Positions 23,599 to 31,761 of a DNA stretch of 64,000 nt are shown in pieces. The stretch is from UBA6168 sp041741095 (GTDB lineage Bacteria; Bacteroidota; Bacteroidia; Chitinophagales; Saprospiraceae). Below the pieces are notes generated by a model that had not been told where the DNA came from, ran no database searches, and saw only the letters and a program-made list of their open reading frames with translations. The translations under genes were made by a program, and so were the position numbers. Position 1 is the stretch's first letter; each line of letters starts with the position of its first letter. The DNA lies in contig JBGSKQ010000020.1 in the NCBI GenBank assembly GCA_041741095.1, positions 1 through 64,000 on the forward strand, read 5' to 3'.

Positions 23599-26500
23599 CT
23601 ACTTCCCTCCCCGCTCCTCCGAGGGCCGCATCCCGAACTCCTCCAGATACGCATTCGAAAAATAGACTGGCGAACTGAAACCCGTTTCGTAGGCCACTTC
23701 CGATACGTTCAGGTCGGAATGGGTGAGCAAGGATTTCGCTTTCGCCAAGCGGATAGAGCGGATGAAGAGAGTAGGCGATTTGCCCGTCAGTGCCTTCACC
23801 TTCCGGAAAATTTGGCTGCGGCTCATCGCCAGTGCCCGCTCCAATTGCGGCATCTCAAAGTCGGCATCGGATAGGTTTTTCTCCACAATGGCCCGGATTT
23901 TTTCAAGGAAAACAGCTTCGATTGCGGATTGCGGATTACGGATTTCGGATTGGGGGGCTTCCGCAACCAGCGGCACCAAACCCGAAATCGAAGCGTACCG
24001 TGCTTGTAGCTTGCGGCGCAATTCCAGCAGGTTTTGCAGTGTTACCAGCAGCTCTTCCCGGTGGAAAGGCTTCGCCAAATAGGCATCAGCACCTCGTTTC
24101 AACCCTGCGATGCGGCTCTCCACGTCGGCTTTTGCGGTCAGCAAAATAATGGGGATATGGCTCGTCCGTTCGTCGTTTTTCAAAAAATCGCAGACCTCGA
24201 AGCCGTCCTTTTCGGGCATCATCACATCGCTGACGATGAGGTCTGGCACGGTTTCCAGCGCCTTTTCAATACCCGCCCGGCCATTGTAAGCGAAGTCCAA
24301 TTGGTAGGGGCGACCTTCACGGTCGCCCGACCCTTCACGGTCGCCCGACCCTTGCAAGCAAGCGGCGAGGTATTCCACCACGTCGGGGTTGTCCTCGATG
24401 ATTAAAATGGTGGGCTGTTCACCATTGGGGTTTACAGGTAACCGCTTTTCAAAAGCTGTCTGATGTGGCAATTCCTGCGTTCTGGGATGGTTCAAAATCA
24501 CGTTGTCAGCCGCCATCGCCTTATTGGAAATAGGCAGCCGCACCGTGAACGTCGTGCCTACCGTGCTTTCCACGGATGGGGAAGTATTGCTTTCCACGGA
24601 AATCTCGCCGCCCATTGCATTCACCAATTCCTTGGTCAATGCCAGCCCGATGCCTGTGCCGCCCGCTTTGGCTTTTTGCAGGTTATTGGCTTGGTAAAAA
24701 CGGTCGAAGATATGGGGCAAATCATCCGGAGGGATACCGACGCCCGTGTCAATGACTTGAATTACGATTGACGATTGACGATTGACGACTGGGGGTGACT
24801 GCGCCCCCAATCGCAAATCGTCAATCGCCAATCGTAAATCCACCCGCCCGCCCGATGGCGTAAACTTGATGGCATTCGACAGCAAGTTGTGTACAATTTG
24901 CAGCAGCCGCTCTGGGTCGTAGTCCATCACGATTTGCGCTTCGCTGCTTTCCACCCGTACCATCACGTTCTGGGCGTTGGCGAAGGAGTGCAGGCTCTCG
25001 GCGATATAGCGGAGGTAGGGCAGTACGTCGCCCTGTATATAATTGATTTTCAGGGTGTTGGATTCCAATTTTGCCAAATCGAGAATTTGGTTGATGAGGC
25101 GTAGCAGGCTTTCGCCATTTCGCCTTATCAAGCTCATTTTATTCTTGGATTCGCTTGCCGACCACCGTTCACCTTCCACCGACCACCGTTCTGCAATTCC
25201 CAAAATCACGGTCAGCGGTGTCCGAAATTCGTGGGTGATATTGGTAAAAAAACGACTTTTGAACTCGTCCAAATCCTGCAATCGGCGGGCCTCCCGCTCG
25301 GCGATTTTGCGCCGCAACTGGAAGCGGTAAAACAGGTAGCCTGCCCCCGCCAACAGCAGGGCATAAATCACCCAAGCCCACCATCGTTTGTACCAAAATT
25401 CCTTGACAATCAATTGAATGTAAAAATCGTCGCCACTCCAGTTTCCCTGGCTGTCGGCACCCCGAATGCGAAGGATATGTGTGCCCGCTGGCAAATGGTT
25501 GAGCCTAAGCCCGTGGTTGGTGCCGAGGTAGTTCCAGTCCGCTTCGAGGCCCTCGATTTTGTAAGAGAACTGGTTTTTGTTGGGGTTGCGGAAGTCGGTG
25601 AGGGCCAAGCTCAGGTTCAGGAAGCGGTTGTCAGGTGGCAGGGTCAGGGTCGAGCCGTTCAGCAGGCCCTCTGTCAGCACGACAAGGCTGTCGCCCCCGC
25701 CGGAAAGGCTCGCCTCCGGCACCAATACCGACAAGCCCTTTACCGCTTGAAACAGGTCTTTTTCATAAAAAGCGTTCACCCCGTTCATCCCACCAAAATA
25801 ATACCGCCCGGCAGCCGGGTCATGGGCAAAGGAGTGGCGGTTGAACTCGTTGCTGGTCAGGCCATCGGTGGTGGAATAGTTGCGGAACGACTTTAGTTTT
25901 TTGTCAAAAAAAGACAGCCCGCCGTAGGTGCTGACCCAGAGGTTTCCCCCACCCATTTCTGAAGGAATTATTTCCGGTTGGATACCCGCCACGCTGTTAT
26001 GGCTCAAGCCATTTTCCTGCGTAAAAATCGCCGTCACTTTCCCCTTCACCGGGTCAAAAAGATGCAGCCCGCCCTGCACGGTTCCAATCCATAAAAGCCC
26101 GTCCCTGTCTTCGTAAATGCACGAAATCGCATTGCTGTTCAGCAGGGCAGGGTCACCCTCGTTGGCGGTGAAGCGCTGGCTGGTGCCATTTTTCACGTCA
26201 ATTTTCACCAAACCATCTGAATACGTGCCCATCCAAAGCACCCCGTTTTGGTCGGCGATGAGATAACTGGGGTGCAGGCCCTCGGTCGGTGAGCGGCCAT
26301 CCTTGTTCTGATAGCTGGCAACCTCGCCCGATAGGGGGTTCAGCACCAGCAGGCCCCGTTCCTTGGTGGCGAGCCAAAGCCGCCCGTCCGCCGTGAAGGC
26401 CGTGCCATCGGGTAGGCTGCCAATCTCATAGCGGCGCAGTTGGTTCTTGGCGGGCCAATATTTTACCAAGCCATACTGAAATGGTATCCAAATGACCGAG

Positions 26501-27771
26501 TCCCCTTGCGGGAGCAGGGTGCGGGTGAACCTAATGGTGTCCAGCACAGCCAGTTGCGGCGAGCGCTCGGAGGGCCTGCCCAAGGCGTTGGTGCGCAGGT
26601 CTAATTCAAAAACGCCGTCTTTTTCGGTGCCAATCAGCAAGTGGCCCTGGCCGTCCGTCACCATGCCCCGCACGCTCATGCCGAGGGGCTTTTTTTGCAA
26701 ATCTTCCATCAGGTAATTGGCAAAACGGGACCTGCGGAACCAGTAGCGGCTCAGCCCGTCGTTGGAGCCAATGAGCATCCATGCAGCGAAATCATTGCTG
26801 TAAACGGTGTTGACAAGTGGCTGATTTTCAAACAATTTTGAATAGTCCAACCATTTGCCGGTGCTCAAAAATAGGTAGGCATTGCCTTTTTGGGCATTCG
26901 CCTTGAACACCAGGATATTGTTTTTGCTGTCTTTTTCAAAAATAAAATCGCCTTTCGGCAAAATGGGGTGGGGCCTGAAAACACCTGTCCCGGCATCCAG
27001 CACAAACACGCCATCCGAGAGGATAGACAGCCAGATTTCGCCGTTGGCCGCCTCCACGAGGAGCACCCCGGTATCAATGACATAGGGCGTGGCGGAAAAA
27101 TTTCGATTGTCGAAAGCATGAAGCGTTCTGCCGGTGGCGTCTGTATGGGAAATGGCAATTTCGTGGGACAAGCCCTCGTGTACAAACCAGAAGCTGCCGT
27201 CGGCAGCCTGCATGAAATCAAGGAAAGCAACCCCCTTTGGAAACCATTGAGGCCCCTCGAACAGCTTTGTGAATTTCCCCAGGTTTTCGTCGAAGCGATG
27301 GATGAGCGAGCGCCCGTTCCACTTTGATAGGCTGTAAACACTGCCATCCGTCCCCTTCCGCTCAATGATTCGCTCGCCGTAGTAGCCGTTTTTTTCTTCG
27401 AAAAACTGCGTGGAAAACTTGCCCGTCAAGGGGTCGAGCAGGTCGTAGGATTTTTTGCCGGAGAAAACGAGCAGGCGGCCCAAGTTGTCGGTCATCAGGT
27501 ACTCCACCGAGCTGTTGGTGATTTTGTGGCGGCTGCGTGGCTGGGCGGTGTAGGTCAGGAAATTGTAGCCATCGAAGCGGTTGAGGCCATTGGCCGTGCC
27601 CACCCAAAGGAAGCCCTGCCTGTCTTGGCAGATGCTGCTTACCGTACGGTCGGAGAGGCCATTTTCGAGGGAAAAATGGGCTGACATTTCATTTGACTGG
27701 CAAATGGCCGTTTGCGCCAGCCAAAAATGAAGGAGGCACAGGGCGATTTTTATGGCAAGCGTTGCACGCAT
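23599..27771 (-). CDS. HTCS of cassette 3
   Basis: About 1,390 residues from the ATG at 27771 (signal peptide MRATLAIKIALCLLHFWLAQ); the longer frame to 27879 would translate a terminator hairpin. Order: propeller (about 30-720; ICQDRQGFLWVGTANGLNRFDG), Y_Y_Y, membrane segment (WWAWVIYALLLAGAGYLFYRF), HisKA with HEFRTPLTVILG (His near 848), HATPase (NAIKFTPSGG, DTGVGIP, GGTGIGLAL), receiver (Asp in IVSDVMMPEKDG, near 1182), AraC-type double HTH. The receiver contains an insertion GSGDREGSGDREGRP between helix 1 and strand 2, encoded by palindromes; whether the receiver still folds normally is uncertain. It ends two bases after the DUF1016 stop on the other strand. Probable target: the FG-GAP gene downstream, or the lectin genes upstream. 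Confidence 0.9.
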   Translation of the reverse strand: MRATLAIKIALCLLHFWLAQTAICQSNEMSAHFSLENGLSDRTVSSICQDRQGFLWVGTANGLNRFDGYNFLTYTAQPRSRHKITNSSVEYLMTDNLGRLLVFSGKKSYDLLDPLTGKFSTQFFEEKNGYYGERIIERKGTDGSVYSLSKWNGRSLIHRFDENLGKFTKLFEGPQWFPKGVAFLDFMQAADGSFWFVHEGLSHEIAISHTDATGRTLHAFDNRNFSATPYVIDTGVLLVEAANGEIWLSILSDGVFVLDAGTGVFRPHPILPKGDFIFEKDSKNNILVFKANAQKGNAYLFLSTGKWLDYSKLFENQPLVNTVYSNDFAAWMLIGSNDGLSRYWFRRSRFANYLMEDLQKKPLGMSVRGMVTDGQGHLLIGTEKDGVFELDLRTNALGRPSERSPQLAVLDTIRFTRTLLPQGDSVIWIPFQYGLVKYWPAKNQLRRYEIGSLPDGTAFTADGRLWLATKERGLLVLNPLSGEVASYQNKDGRSPTEGLHPSYLIADQNGVLWMGTYSDGLVKIDVKNGTSQRFTANEGDPALLNSNAISCIYEDRDGLLWIGTVQGGLHLFDPVKGKVTAIFTQENGLSHNSVAGIQPEIIPSEMGGGNLWVSTYGGLSFFDKKLKSFRNYSTTDGLTSNEFNRHSFAHDPAAGRYYFGGMNGVNAFYEKDLFQAVKGLSVLVPEASLSGGGDSLVVLTEGLLNGSTLTLPPDNRFLNLSLALTDFRNPNKNQFSYKIEGLEADWNYLGTNHGLRLNHLPAGTHILRIRGADSQGNWSGDDFYIQLIVKEFWYKRWWAWVIYALLLAGAGYLFYRFQLRRKIAEREARRLQDLDEFKSRFFTNITHEFRTPLTVILGIAERWSVEGERWSASESKNKMSLIRRNGESLLRLINQILDLAKLESNTLKINYIQGDVLPYLRYIAESLHSFANAQNVMVRVESSEAQIVMDYDPERLLQIVHNLLSNAIKFTPSGGRVDLRLAIDDLRLGAQSPPVVNRQSSIVIQVIDTGVGIPPDDLPHIFDRFYQANNLQKAKAGGTGIGLALTKELVNAMGGEISVESNTSPSVESTVGTTFTVRLPISNKAMAADNVILNHPRTQELPHQTAFEKRLPVNPNGEQPTILIIEDNPDVVEYLAACLQGSGDREGSGDREGRPYQLDFAYNGRAGIEKALETVPDLIVSDVMMPEKDGFEVCDFLKNDERTSHIPIILLTAKADVESRIAGLKRGADAYLAKPFHREELLVTLQNLLELRRKLQARYASISGLVPLVAEAPQSEIRNPQSAIEAVFLEKIRAIVEKNLSDADFEMPQLERALAMSRSQIFRKVKALTGKSPTLFIRSIRLAKAKSLLTHSDLNVSEVAYETGFSSPVYFSNAYLEEFGMRPSEERGGK
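23920..23954 (-). repeat. Five heptads (GATTGCG type) in the receiver-HTH linker of HTCS 3
   Basis: GATTGCG, GATTGCG, GATTACG, GATTTCG, GATTGGG in direct succession. They code for the linker PQSEIRNPQSAIEA on the minus strand. The count of 35 bases is a run of exact 7-mers inside a coding frame. Confidence 0.8.
24307..24350 (-). repeat. Doubled GGGCGACC/GGTCGCCC palindrome inserted in the receiver of HTCS 3
   Basis: GGGGCGACCTTCACGGTCGCCC followed by a second CCTTCACGGTCGCCC. On the minus strand it reads GSGDREGSGDREGRP between AACL and YQLDFAYNG, where the paralogs have only GEK. The insertion is in frame. Confidence 0.8.
24761..24839 (-). repeat. Long coding hairpin of ACGATTG heptads inside HATPase of HTCS 3
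   Basis: Left arm from 24761 with ACGATTG repeated three times and ACGACTG, a GGGGGTGACTGCGCCCCC centre, and a right arm AATCGCAAATCGTCAATCGC and so on. It codes for DDLRLGAQSPPVVNRQSSIV between GGRVDLR and IDTGVGI. Same site as 8550-8582 and 15953-15985. Confidence 0.8.
25159..25191 (-). repeat. Direct repeat CGACCACCGTTC in HisKA of HTCS 3
   Basis: Two copies 21 bp apart (25159-25170, 25180-25191) coding for ERWSVEGERWS after VILGIA. It occupies the joint where HTCS 1 and 2 have hairpins, but here the words are direct repeats, not inverted. Confidence 0.6.
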
Positions 27772-27814
27772 GTAGCTCTCAAACTGCCGGAGGTCATGAG
27801 TTCCGGCAACAGAG

Positions 27815-27822
27815 CAAATGTA
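27815..27822 (-). promoter_or_regulatory. Putative -7 promoter element of HTCS 3
   Basis: Minus strand TACATTTG, an exact TAnnTTTG box, 44 bp before the ATG at 27771 and just behind the terminator at 27836-27875. No -33 TTG at the expected distance. Confidence 0.45.
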
Positions 27823-27835
27823 GGGTATTGGGCCA

Positions 27836-27875
27836 ACAAAAAAGCGGTACTGCCCTCGATATGGGCAGTACCGCT
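27836..27875 (-). terminator. Strong terminator between the 209-residue secreted protein and HTCS 3
   Basis: Perfect 14-bp arms AAGCGGTACTGCCC and GGGCAGTACCGCTT with a 7-base loop, followed by TTTTTT on the minus strand. It ends the transcript of the gene at 27909-28538. Confidence 0.85.
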
Positions 27876-27908
27876 TCACAAACCAGTCGTTGCCGGTTTA
27901 TAATTTCA

Positions 27909-28538
27909 TCAGAAACCACTGGAAGTAGTGCTGGTTGGCACGGCGCCCATGCCCAGTTCATCCCAGCTTTTTATCTTTAAAATATTGGTAAAATTCTCAT
28001 CGAGGTACTCCTCGTTCATTCGGTCGAGTTCCTTGTTGATGCTCTGTACGACACCCACCACGTCGAACACGAGGTCGAGCAGCAACTTGATTTCTAGGAT
28101 GCCGAAGCCCACGGTTTGCTGTCCGGTAAGCGTGTTGATTTTGAAGACGACCGTTTCCTGGTAGTTGTTCATCGCCATTTCCAGCTCGCTCGCCACGAAT
28201 TGCGTGTATCGGTCGGGGTTTCCAGCGATGTACTCACGGGTCGTTTTGTCGAGCAGGTCCTTTTTTACGCCTTGCAATATTTTGTCGAAAGAAGCACGGC
28301 TGGTTTCATAATTGAACTTGATGCGCTCCACTTCCATTTGGTCATAATTGGCTGCCATCGGTTTGAAACCACTGGCGGTGCTTTCCACGATTTCTTTGTA
28401 TTCCTTATATTTCTGCACAAACTGGGTAGTCATGAGTGCGTCAATGGCCCCTTGCATTTTTTGCGCTCGCTTGTTTTGGGCATAAGCTCCCGGCAGGGCC
28501 ATAGCAGCGAGTAGGAGGAGGATGAGTGCCTTTTTCAT
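27909..28538 (-). CDS. Secreted helical protein of unknown function
   Basis: 209 residues with a clear signal peptide (MKKALILLLLAAMALPGAYAQ). The rest is predicted mainly helical and charged (KYKEYKEIVEST, SINKELDRMNEEYLDENF) with a more hydrophobic segment near the C-terminal third (GFGILEIKLLLDLVFDVVGVV) that could pack in a bundle or touch a membrane. I recognise no family. It is the last gene of a likely group with the two ricin-type genes upstream, and a strong terminator follows its stop. A supporting role for those lectin proteins is only a guess from position. Confidence 0.75.
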   Translation of the reverse strand: MKKALILLLLAAMALPGAYAQNKRAQKMQGAIDALMTTQFVQKYKEYKEIVESTASGFKPMAANYDQMEVERIKFNYETSRASFDKILQGVKKDLLDKTTREYIAGNPDRYTQFVASELEMAMNNYQETVVFKINTLTGQQTVGFGILEIKLLLDLVFDVVGVVQSINKELDRMNEEYLDENFTNILKIKSWDELGMGAVPTSTTSSGF

Positions 28539-28584
28539 TGCTTCAATTTTTTTTGAGTATTGAAATTTTGGTGAATTAATGGTG

Positions 28585-28592
28585 CAAAGTTA
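28585..28592 (-). promoter_or_regulatory. Putative -7 promoter element of the 209-residue secreted protein
   Basis: Minus strand TAACTTTG matches TAnnTTTG, 47 bp before the ATG at 28538. It overlaps a 28-bp palindrome. Confidence 0.4.
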
Positions 28593-28616
28593 CCCCGCCT
28601 GCGCAGGCGGGGTAAC
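28589..28616. repeat. Perfect 28-bp palindrome GTTACCCCGCCTGC + complement
   Basis: GTTACCCCGCCTGC directly followed by GCAGGCGGGGTAAC with no loop. It lies between the ricin-type gene (stop 28646) and the next start, overlapping the -7 box. It could be a dyad operator, or a cruciform or terminator element. Confidence 0.7.
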
Positions 28617-28645
28617 TGCATGAATATGCGGGGCGTTAGTTGCCA

Positions 28646-29353
28646 TCAGGGCTTCCCGCCTCCTTTGTTTGGTTTGGGCAGGTTGTTTGGCACTTCTTGG
28701 CCTCCGCCGCCAATCCCGCCATCCTGTGGCGGGGTGCTGCCGCCATCTTTCGGCGGTGTATTTCCGCCATCTTTTGGAGGGGTGCTGCCGCCATCATTCG
28801 GAGGGGCGCTGCCGTCGCCGCCACCTTCGTCGGGCGGTATGCCGCCGATGCTACCATCATCTTTACCCTTGCTCGAACCGCTTACAGCGTTCAGCTTCCA
28901 ATGCCCGCCATCGCCGACACTGACTTTTTGCACAAGCGGGGAAGATTCGTTTCCGTTGCCGTTTTTTGCCATGAACATATTGCTCAACTTGTTTTGAATC
29001 TTGAAAGAACCATTACCGGCATCCACGAGCGCCCATAATGCACCTTCGCCAGGATTGGCGGACTGTTTTAAAACCGCCAAATTTTCCATCGAGCCAAAAT
29101 TGGCGATGTACTTTCTGGAAACCCTGTTTTTAATTTGGTAATAACCACCGTCTTTCGGGATGAACTCCCATTGGGCATTGTTCCCACTACCTATTTGCAG
29201 TACAACAGGAGACTCGGTGGCTTCCACTCCCTTGGTGCCTACGTTCATTTGGCTTTTAAAATTTAAAATATTGTAAAAAGTGCCCGGCTGCACTTGTGCA
29301 TGGGTGAAAATGGACCCCAAGGAAAAGAGAAAATATAAGATGGATTTTTTCAT
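28646..29353 (-). CDS. Secreted ricin-type lectin with PPxDGG repeat tail
   Basis: 235 residues. Signal peptide 1-19 (ends THAQ), then a beta-trefoil of ricin type (about 22-155): three repeats ending in Q-W motifs (NNAQWEFIPKDGGYYQIKN, GALWALVDAGNGSFKIQNK, GGHWKLN). The C-terminal 80 residues are low-complexity Gly/Pro/Asp with about five 8-residue units (STPPKDGG, NTPPKDGG, STPPQDGG), likely an extended flexible or matrix-associating tail. No catalytic domain. It follows the 455-residue ricin-type gene in the same direction; similar lectin modules suggest a shared ligand. Confidence 0.75.
   Translation of the reverse strand: MKKSILYFLFSLGSIFTHAQVQPGTFYNILNFKSQMNVGTKGVEATESPVVLQIGSGNNAQWEFIPKDGGYYQIKNRVSRKYIANFGSMENLAVLKQSANPGEGALWALVDAGNGSFKIQNKLSNMFMAKNGNGNESSPLVQKVSVGDGGHWKLNAVSGSSKGKDDGSIGGIPPDEGGGDGSAPPNDGGSTPPKDGGNTPPKDGGSTPPQDGGIGGGGQEVPNNLPKPNKGGGKP
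28727..28815 (-). repeat. 24-bp tandem repeats coding PPxDGG units
   Basis: CCGCCATCTTTCGG-like units repeat every 24 bp, coding (S/N)TPP(K/Q)DGG. Copy number is likely variable. Confidence 0.65.
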
Positions 29354-29390
29354 GATAGAAATGTATGAAAGGGTGAGTACACGTTGGAAA

Positions 29391-29426
29391 GTACCGCCGA
29401 ACCCAATCTATTGGGTTCGGCGGTAC
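29391..29426 (-). terminator. Terminator after the 455-residue ricin-type gene
   Basis: Perfect 16-bp arms GTACCGCCGAACCCAA / TTGGGTTCGGCGGTAC with a TCTA loop, then TTTCC on the minus strand. It lies just below the stop at 29444 and above the next start at 29353. Confidence 0.65.
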
Positions 29427-29443
29427 TGTTGGATGATTTAGGT

Positions 29444-30811
29444 TCAAGGATTGATAACCCCTACATCGTTCAAGTTGACCGTAAATTGCTTTGTGGCAGT
29501 GATGGTTTCGGGATACTGCACGATCTGCGTACCAGTCCATTTCACGTAGTTCACCACAAAGTCTGTCCTGACTTCAATCGTCACCGTGCCAGTGGCATTA
29601 GCGGGCGCTTCGAAGGCAATCCATTCGTAGAGCGGAAAGGTATTGTATGCTTTTAATGGCAGGATATGAAGTGGTTTAATGCCGAGATTATTCGGGTTTT
29701 TAAGGTCTTTGTAATCATAATAAGGCTTGGCCCCCCCGCCGATGGTCTTCAGCATATTAAGCTTATACTCATGGGCAGAACGGGTTGGTTGGCTGTTTTC
29801 CTTGATGACAAAATCGGTCCAGTTCAGGCTTGAGAATTTTTCCATGCTGTAGCCGATAGAGAGGCTGGCGCCCCCCGTTGGAGTAGTCCCTTCGCCGCCA
29901 GCGCCGCCACTCAAAGTAATGGAAAAACCTTGCGACATGCCCGTTGAACCTGTCTGCGCATCCGTTGGAGGCAACGAAGCATACAGCGTGGGCGCCCCTG
30001 ATATTACCTTTGCCTCTGTTCTAATAGATTCGATGTAATAGCCCCGGAACTTGGCCTTGTCGTTGGTCTCCCCGGATTGGGCAATCTGACCTGGGTCGAA
30101 GCCCTGTGTACCATGCGTTTCCAGCACGATGAACTTGCGGTCAACGCCAGAACCATTGGAGGGTTTACCGTATGCCATTTTTACGTCGTAGCCGTAATTG
30201 ATGGATGCATTTTGGGAAATATTTTGGCTGCCACCTACATTTTTGCTTGCTGTCAGCCATTGCGTACCATATTCTTTCAGAGAGGTCATGGGTGTGCCAG
30301 GCGTAGAGAGCTCCTCGTTGGTAGTCGTGCCGCTTGTTTGTTGGAAATTCCACAGCGCACCTGCGCCGGGCGACAATGTCTGTACGATGGCAGCTCCTTG
30401 GTTACTGCTGCCATTATTAGCGATGAATAAGTTATTTCCAACGTTTTTGATGCGGTGAGAACCGTTTTGTGCTACCAACTTCCAGGTGGCATTGGCATTG
30501 GCGGTATTGGAAAGTTCCAGTTGTCTGCCTGAAATATTGGACTGTTGGGCAGGTGCTGAAATGTAAAGGTTTGCGTTGATTTGCTTGATGTGAAAATTGC
30601 CACCACCTGCATCCACAAAGCGCCATTGCGAGGTACCCTCTACGGAAGCTATTTGATGCAGGTTGGATTTATTGGCTGGCGATATCGGAGCGATTTTATA
30701 ATTGCTATGGTTGTTGATTATAAGATAATCGCCTCCGGCAGTGATTTGGGCATATACCGCCATCGTAGAGAACAGAACAAATATCAAGGATAAAAACAGT
30801 GCCTTTTTCAT
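29444..30811 (-). CDS. Secreted ricin-type lectin fused to a leukocidin-like beta-pore domain (tentative)
   Basis: 455 residues. Signal peptide 1-21 (ends VYAQ). About 25-160 is a ricin-type beta-trefoil (SQWRFVDAGGGNFHIKQI, ATWKLVAQNGSHRIKN, GALWNFQQ). The rest (170-455) is beta-rich. Its layout, an ASLPP...STGMSQGFSITLSGG stretch, then a Gly-rich loop, then GGASLSIGYSMEKFSSLNWTDFVIKEN, recalls the prestem/stem region of leukocidin-family beta-barrel toxins (YLPKN...SQTLGYNIGGN...). Vibrio cholerae cytolysin also joins such a domain to a ricin-type lectin. This is a pattern judgement without alignment, and other beta-rich secreted folds are possible. Upstream of it lie the response regulator and a terminator. 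Confidence 0.6.
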   Translation of the reverse strand: MKKALFLSLIFVLFSTMAVYAQITAGGDYLIINNHSNYKIAPISPANKSNLHQIASVEGTSQWRFVDAGGGNFHIKQINANLYISAPAQQSNISGRQLELSNTANANATWKLVAQNGSHRIKNVGNNLFIANNGSSNQGAAIVQTLSPGAGALWNFQQTSGTTTNEELSTPGTPMTSLKEYGTQWLTASKNVGGSQNISQNASINYGYDVKMAYGKPSNGSGVDRKFIVLETHGTQGFDPGQIAQSGETNDKAKFRGYYIESIRTEAKVISGAPTLYASLPPTDAQTGSTGMSQGFSITLSGGAGGEGTTPTGGASLSIGYSMEKFSSLNWTDFVIKENSQPTRSAHEYKLNMLKTIGGGAKPYYDYKDLKNPNNLGIKPLHILPLKAYNTFPLYEWIAFEAPANATGTVTIEVRTDFVVNYVKWTGTQIVQYPETITATKQFTVNLNDVGVINP

Positions 30812-30952
30812 AATGAATTGAATTTATAAGGTGAAAAAATTTTAATGATTTAATGATGCAAAGTTGCGCTTGCTAACACCTTATAAAAACTACAAGATTA
30901 TGTGACCCGCACCACATAAATAGGTAGGCAACTCTTTGAATTTCAATCAAAT

Positions 30953-30987
30953 AAAAAAGGGGCGCAATATAATTGCACCCCTTTTTT
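30953..30987. terminator. Terminator after the response regulator at 31008
   Basis: AAAAAAGGGGCGCAAT, ATA, ATTGCACCCCTTTTTT with one mismatch; T-runs on both strands make it usable in both directions. It serves the regulator ending at 31008 on the minus strand. Confidence 0.75.
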
Positions 30988-31007
30988 ATTAAAACATATA
31001 ATAGCGG

Positions 31008-31631
31008 CTATATCTCGCCCTTTAATGATTTAGCCACCACCTCCGATTTACTATTTACCTGTAATTTGGTGTATATATTTTTCACATGATAACAGACCGT
31101 ATTGACCGACATCATCAATTTATCGGCAATTAATTTATAGCTCAAGCCCTCCACGAGGCACTGCACGATTTGCAGCTCACGGGGCGTCAGTTCTTCCGTG
31201 TTTTTCTTTTCCGGTTTGAAATAAGCCATCACCTTGCGGGCGATGCTCGGCGTCATCACGCCCTCGCCCCGGTGTACTTGCAGGATGGCTTCTTTGATTT
31301 TCGGCAGGCTGGTATTTTTGAGCAGGTAGCCCGTTGCGCCAGCGCAAAACGCCTTGAAAATCCGCTCCGAGTCGTCGTGGATGGTGAACATGATGATTTC
31401 GGCGCTGGGGAACAGATTTTTCAAATGCCGGATGGCCTCCAGCCCCGTCATGCCCGGCAGGCTGATGTCTTGCAGGATGACGTTTGGGCGCTGCAAGAGC
31501 GGTGCTTTTTCCAGAAAATCCTCCACGGAACCTGCCGTGCCGACCAGTTCCAGTTCCTTGTCCTCCTTGATGAAATCGCTGACGAAATCCCGGATATACG
31601 GGTCGTCTTCGATGTATGCTACTTTGACCAT
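31008..31631 (-). CDS. LuxR/NarL-type response regulator with intact receiver
   Basis: 207 residues: receiver (1-120) with acidic pair Glu8/Asp9, phospho-acceptor Asp55 (VILQDISLPGMTG), Thr of MFTIHDD and Lys of YLLKN, then a LuxR-type HTH (LTPRELQIVQCLVEGLSYK...NTVCYHVKNIYTKLQV). It has the normal short linker (EKKNTEE) without the palindrome insert of the three pseudo-regulators. The histidine kinase at 32517-35573, of the kind that pairs with such regulators, is its likely partner, separated by one toxin-antitoxin pair on the other strand. It is clearly homologous to copies 1-3 and represents the ancestral state. Confidence 0.9.
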   Translation of the reverse strand: MVKVAYIEDDPYIRDFVSDFIKEDKELELVGTAGSVEDFLEKAPLLQRPNVILQDISLPGMTGLEAIRHLKNLFPSAEIIMFTIHDDSERIFKAFCAGATGYLLKNTSLPKIKEAILQVHRGEGVMTPSIARKVMAYFKPEKKNTEELTPRELQIVQCLVEGLSYKLIADKLMMSVNTVCYHVKNIYTKLQVNSKSEVVAKSLKGEI

Positions 31632-31761
31632 GCGTGGTTATTTTAAGTGCAAATTACGGCAGTGAAGATGAGATTTGAGGCTACAGGAATATGTGAGTTG
31701 ATTAATCGTTAATAAAAAGCTTATTTTTACACCAGTTTTGTACTCTTTCAAGCAAATTATC

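Noticed and set aside
27772..27879. Longer N-terminus for HTCS 3
   Set aside because: Would translate the terminator hairpin of the preceding gene and place 36 residues before a clear signal peptide.
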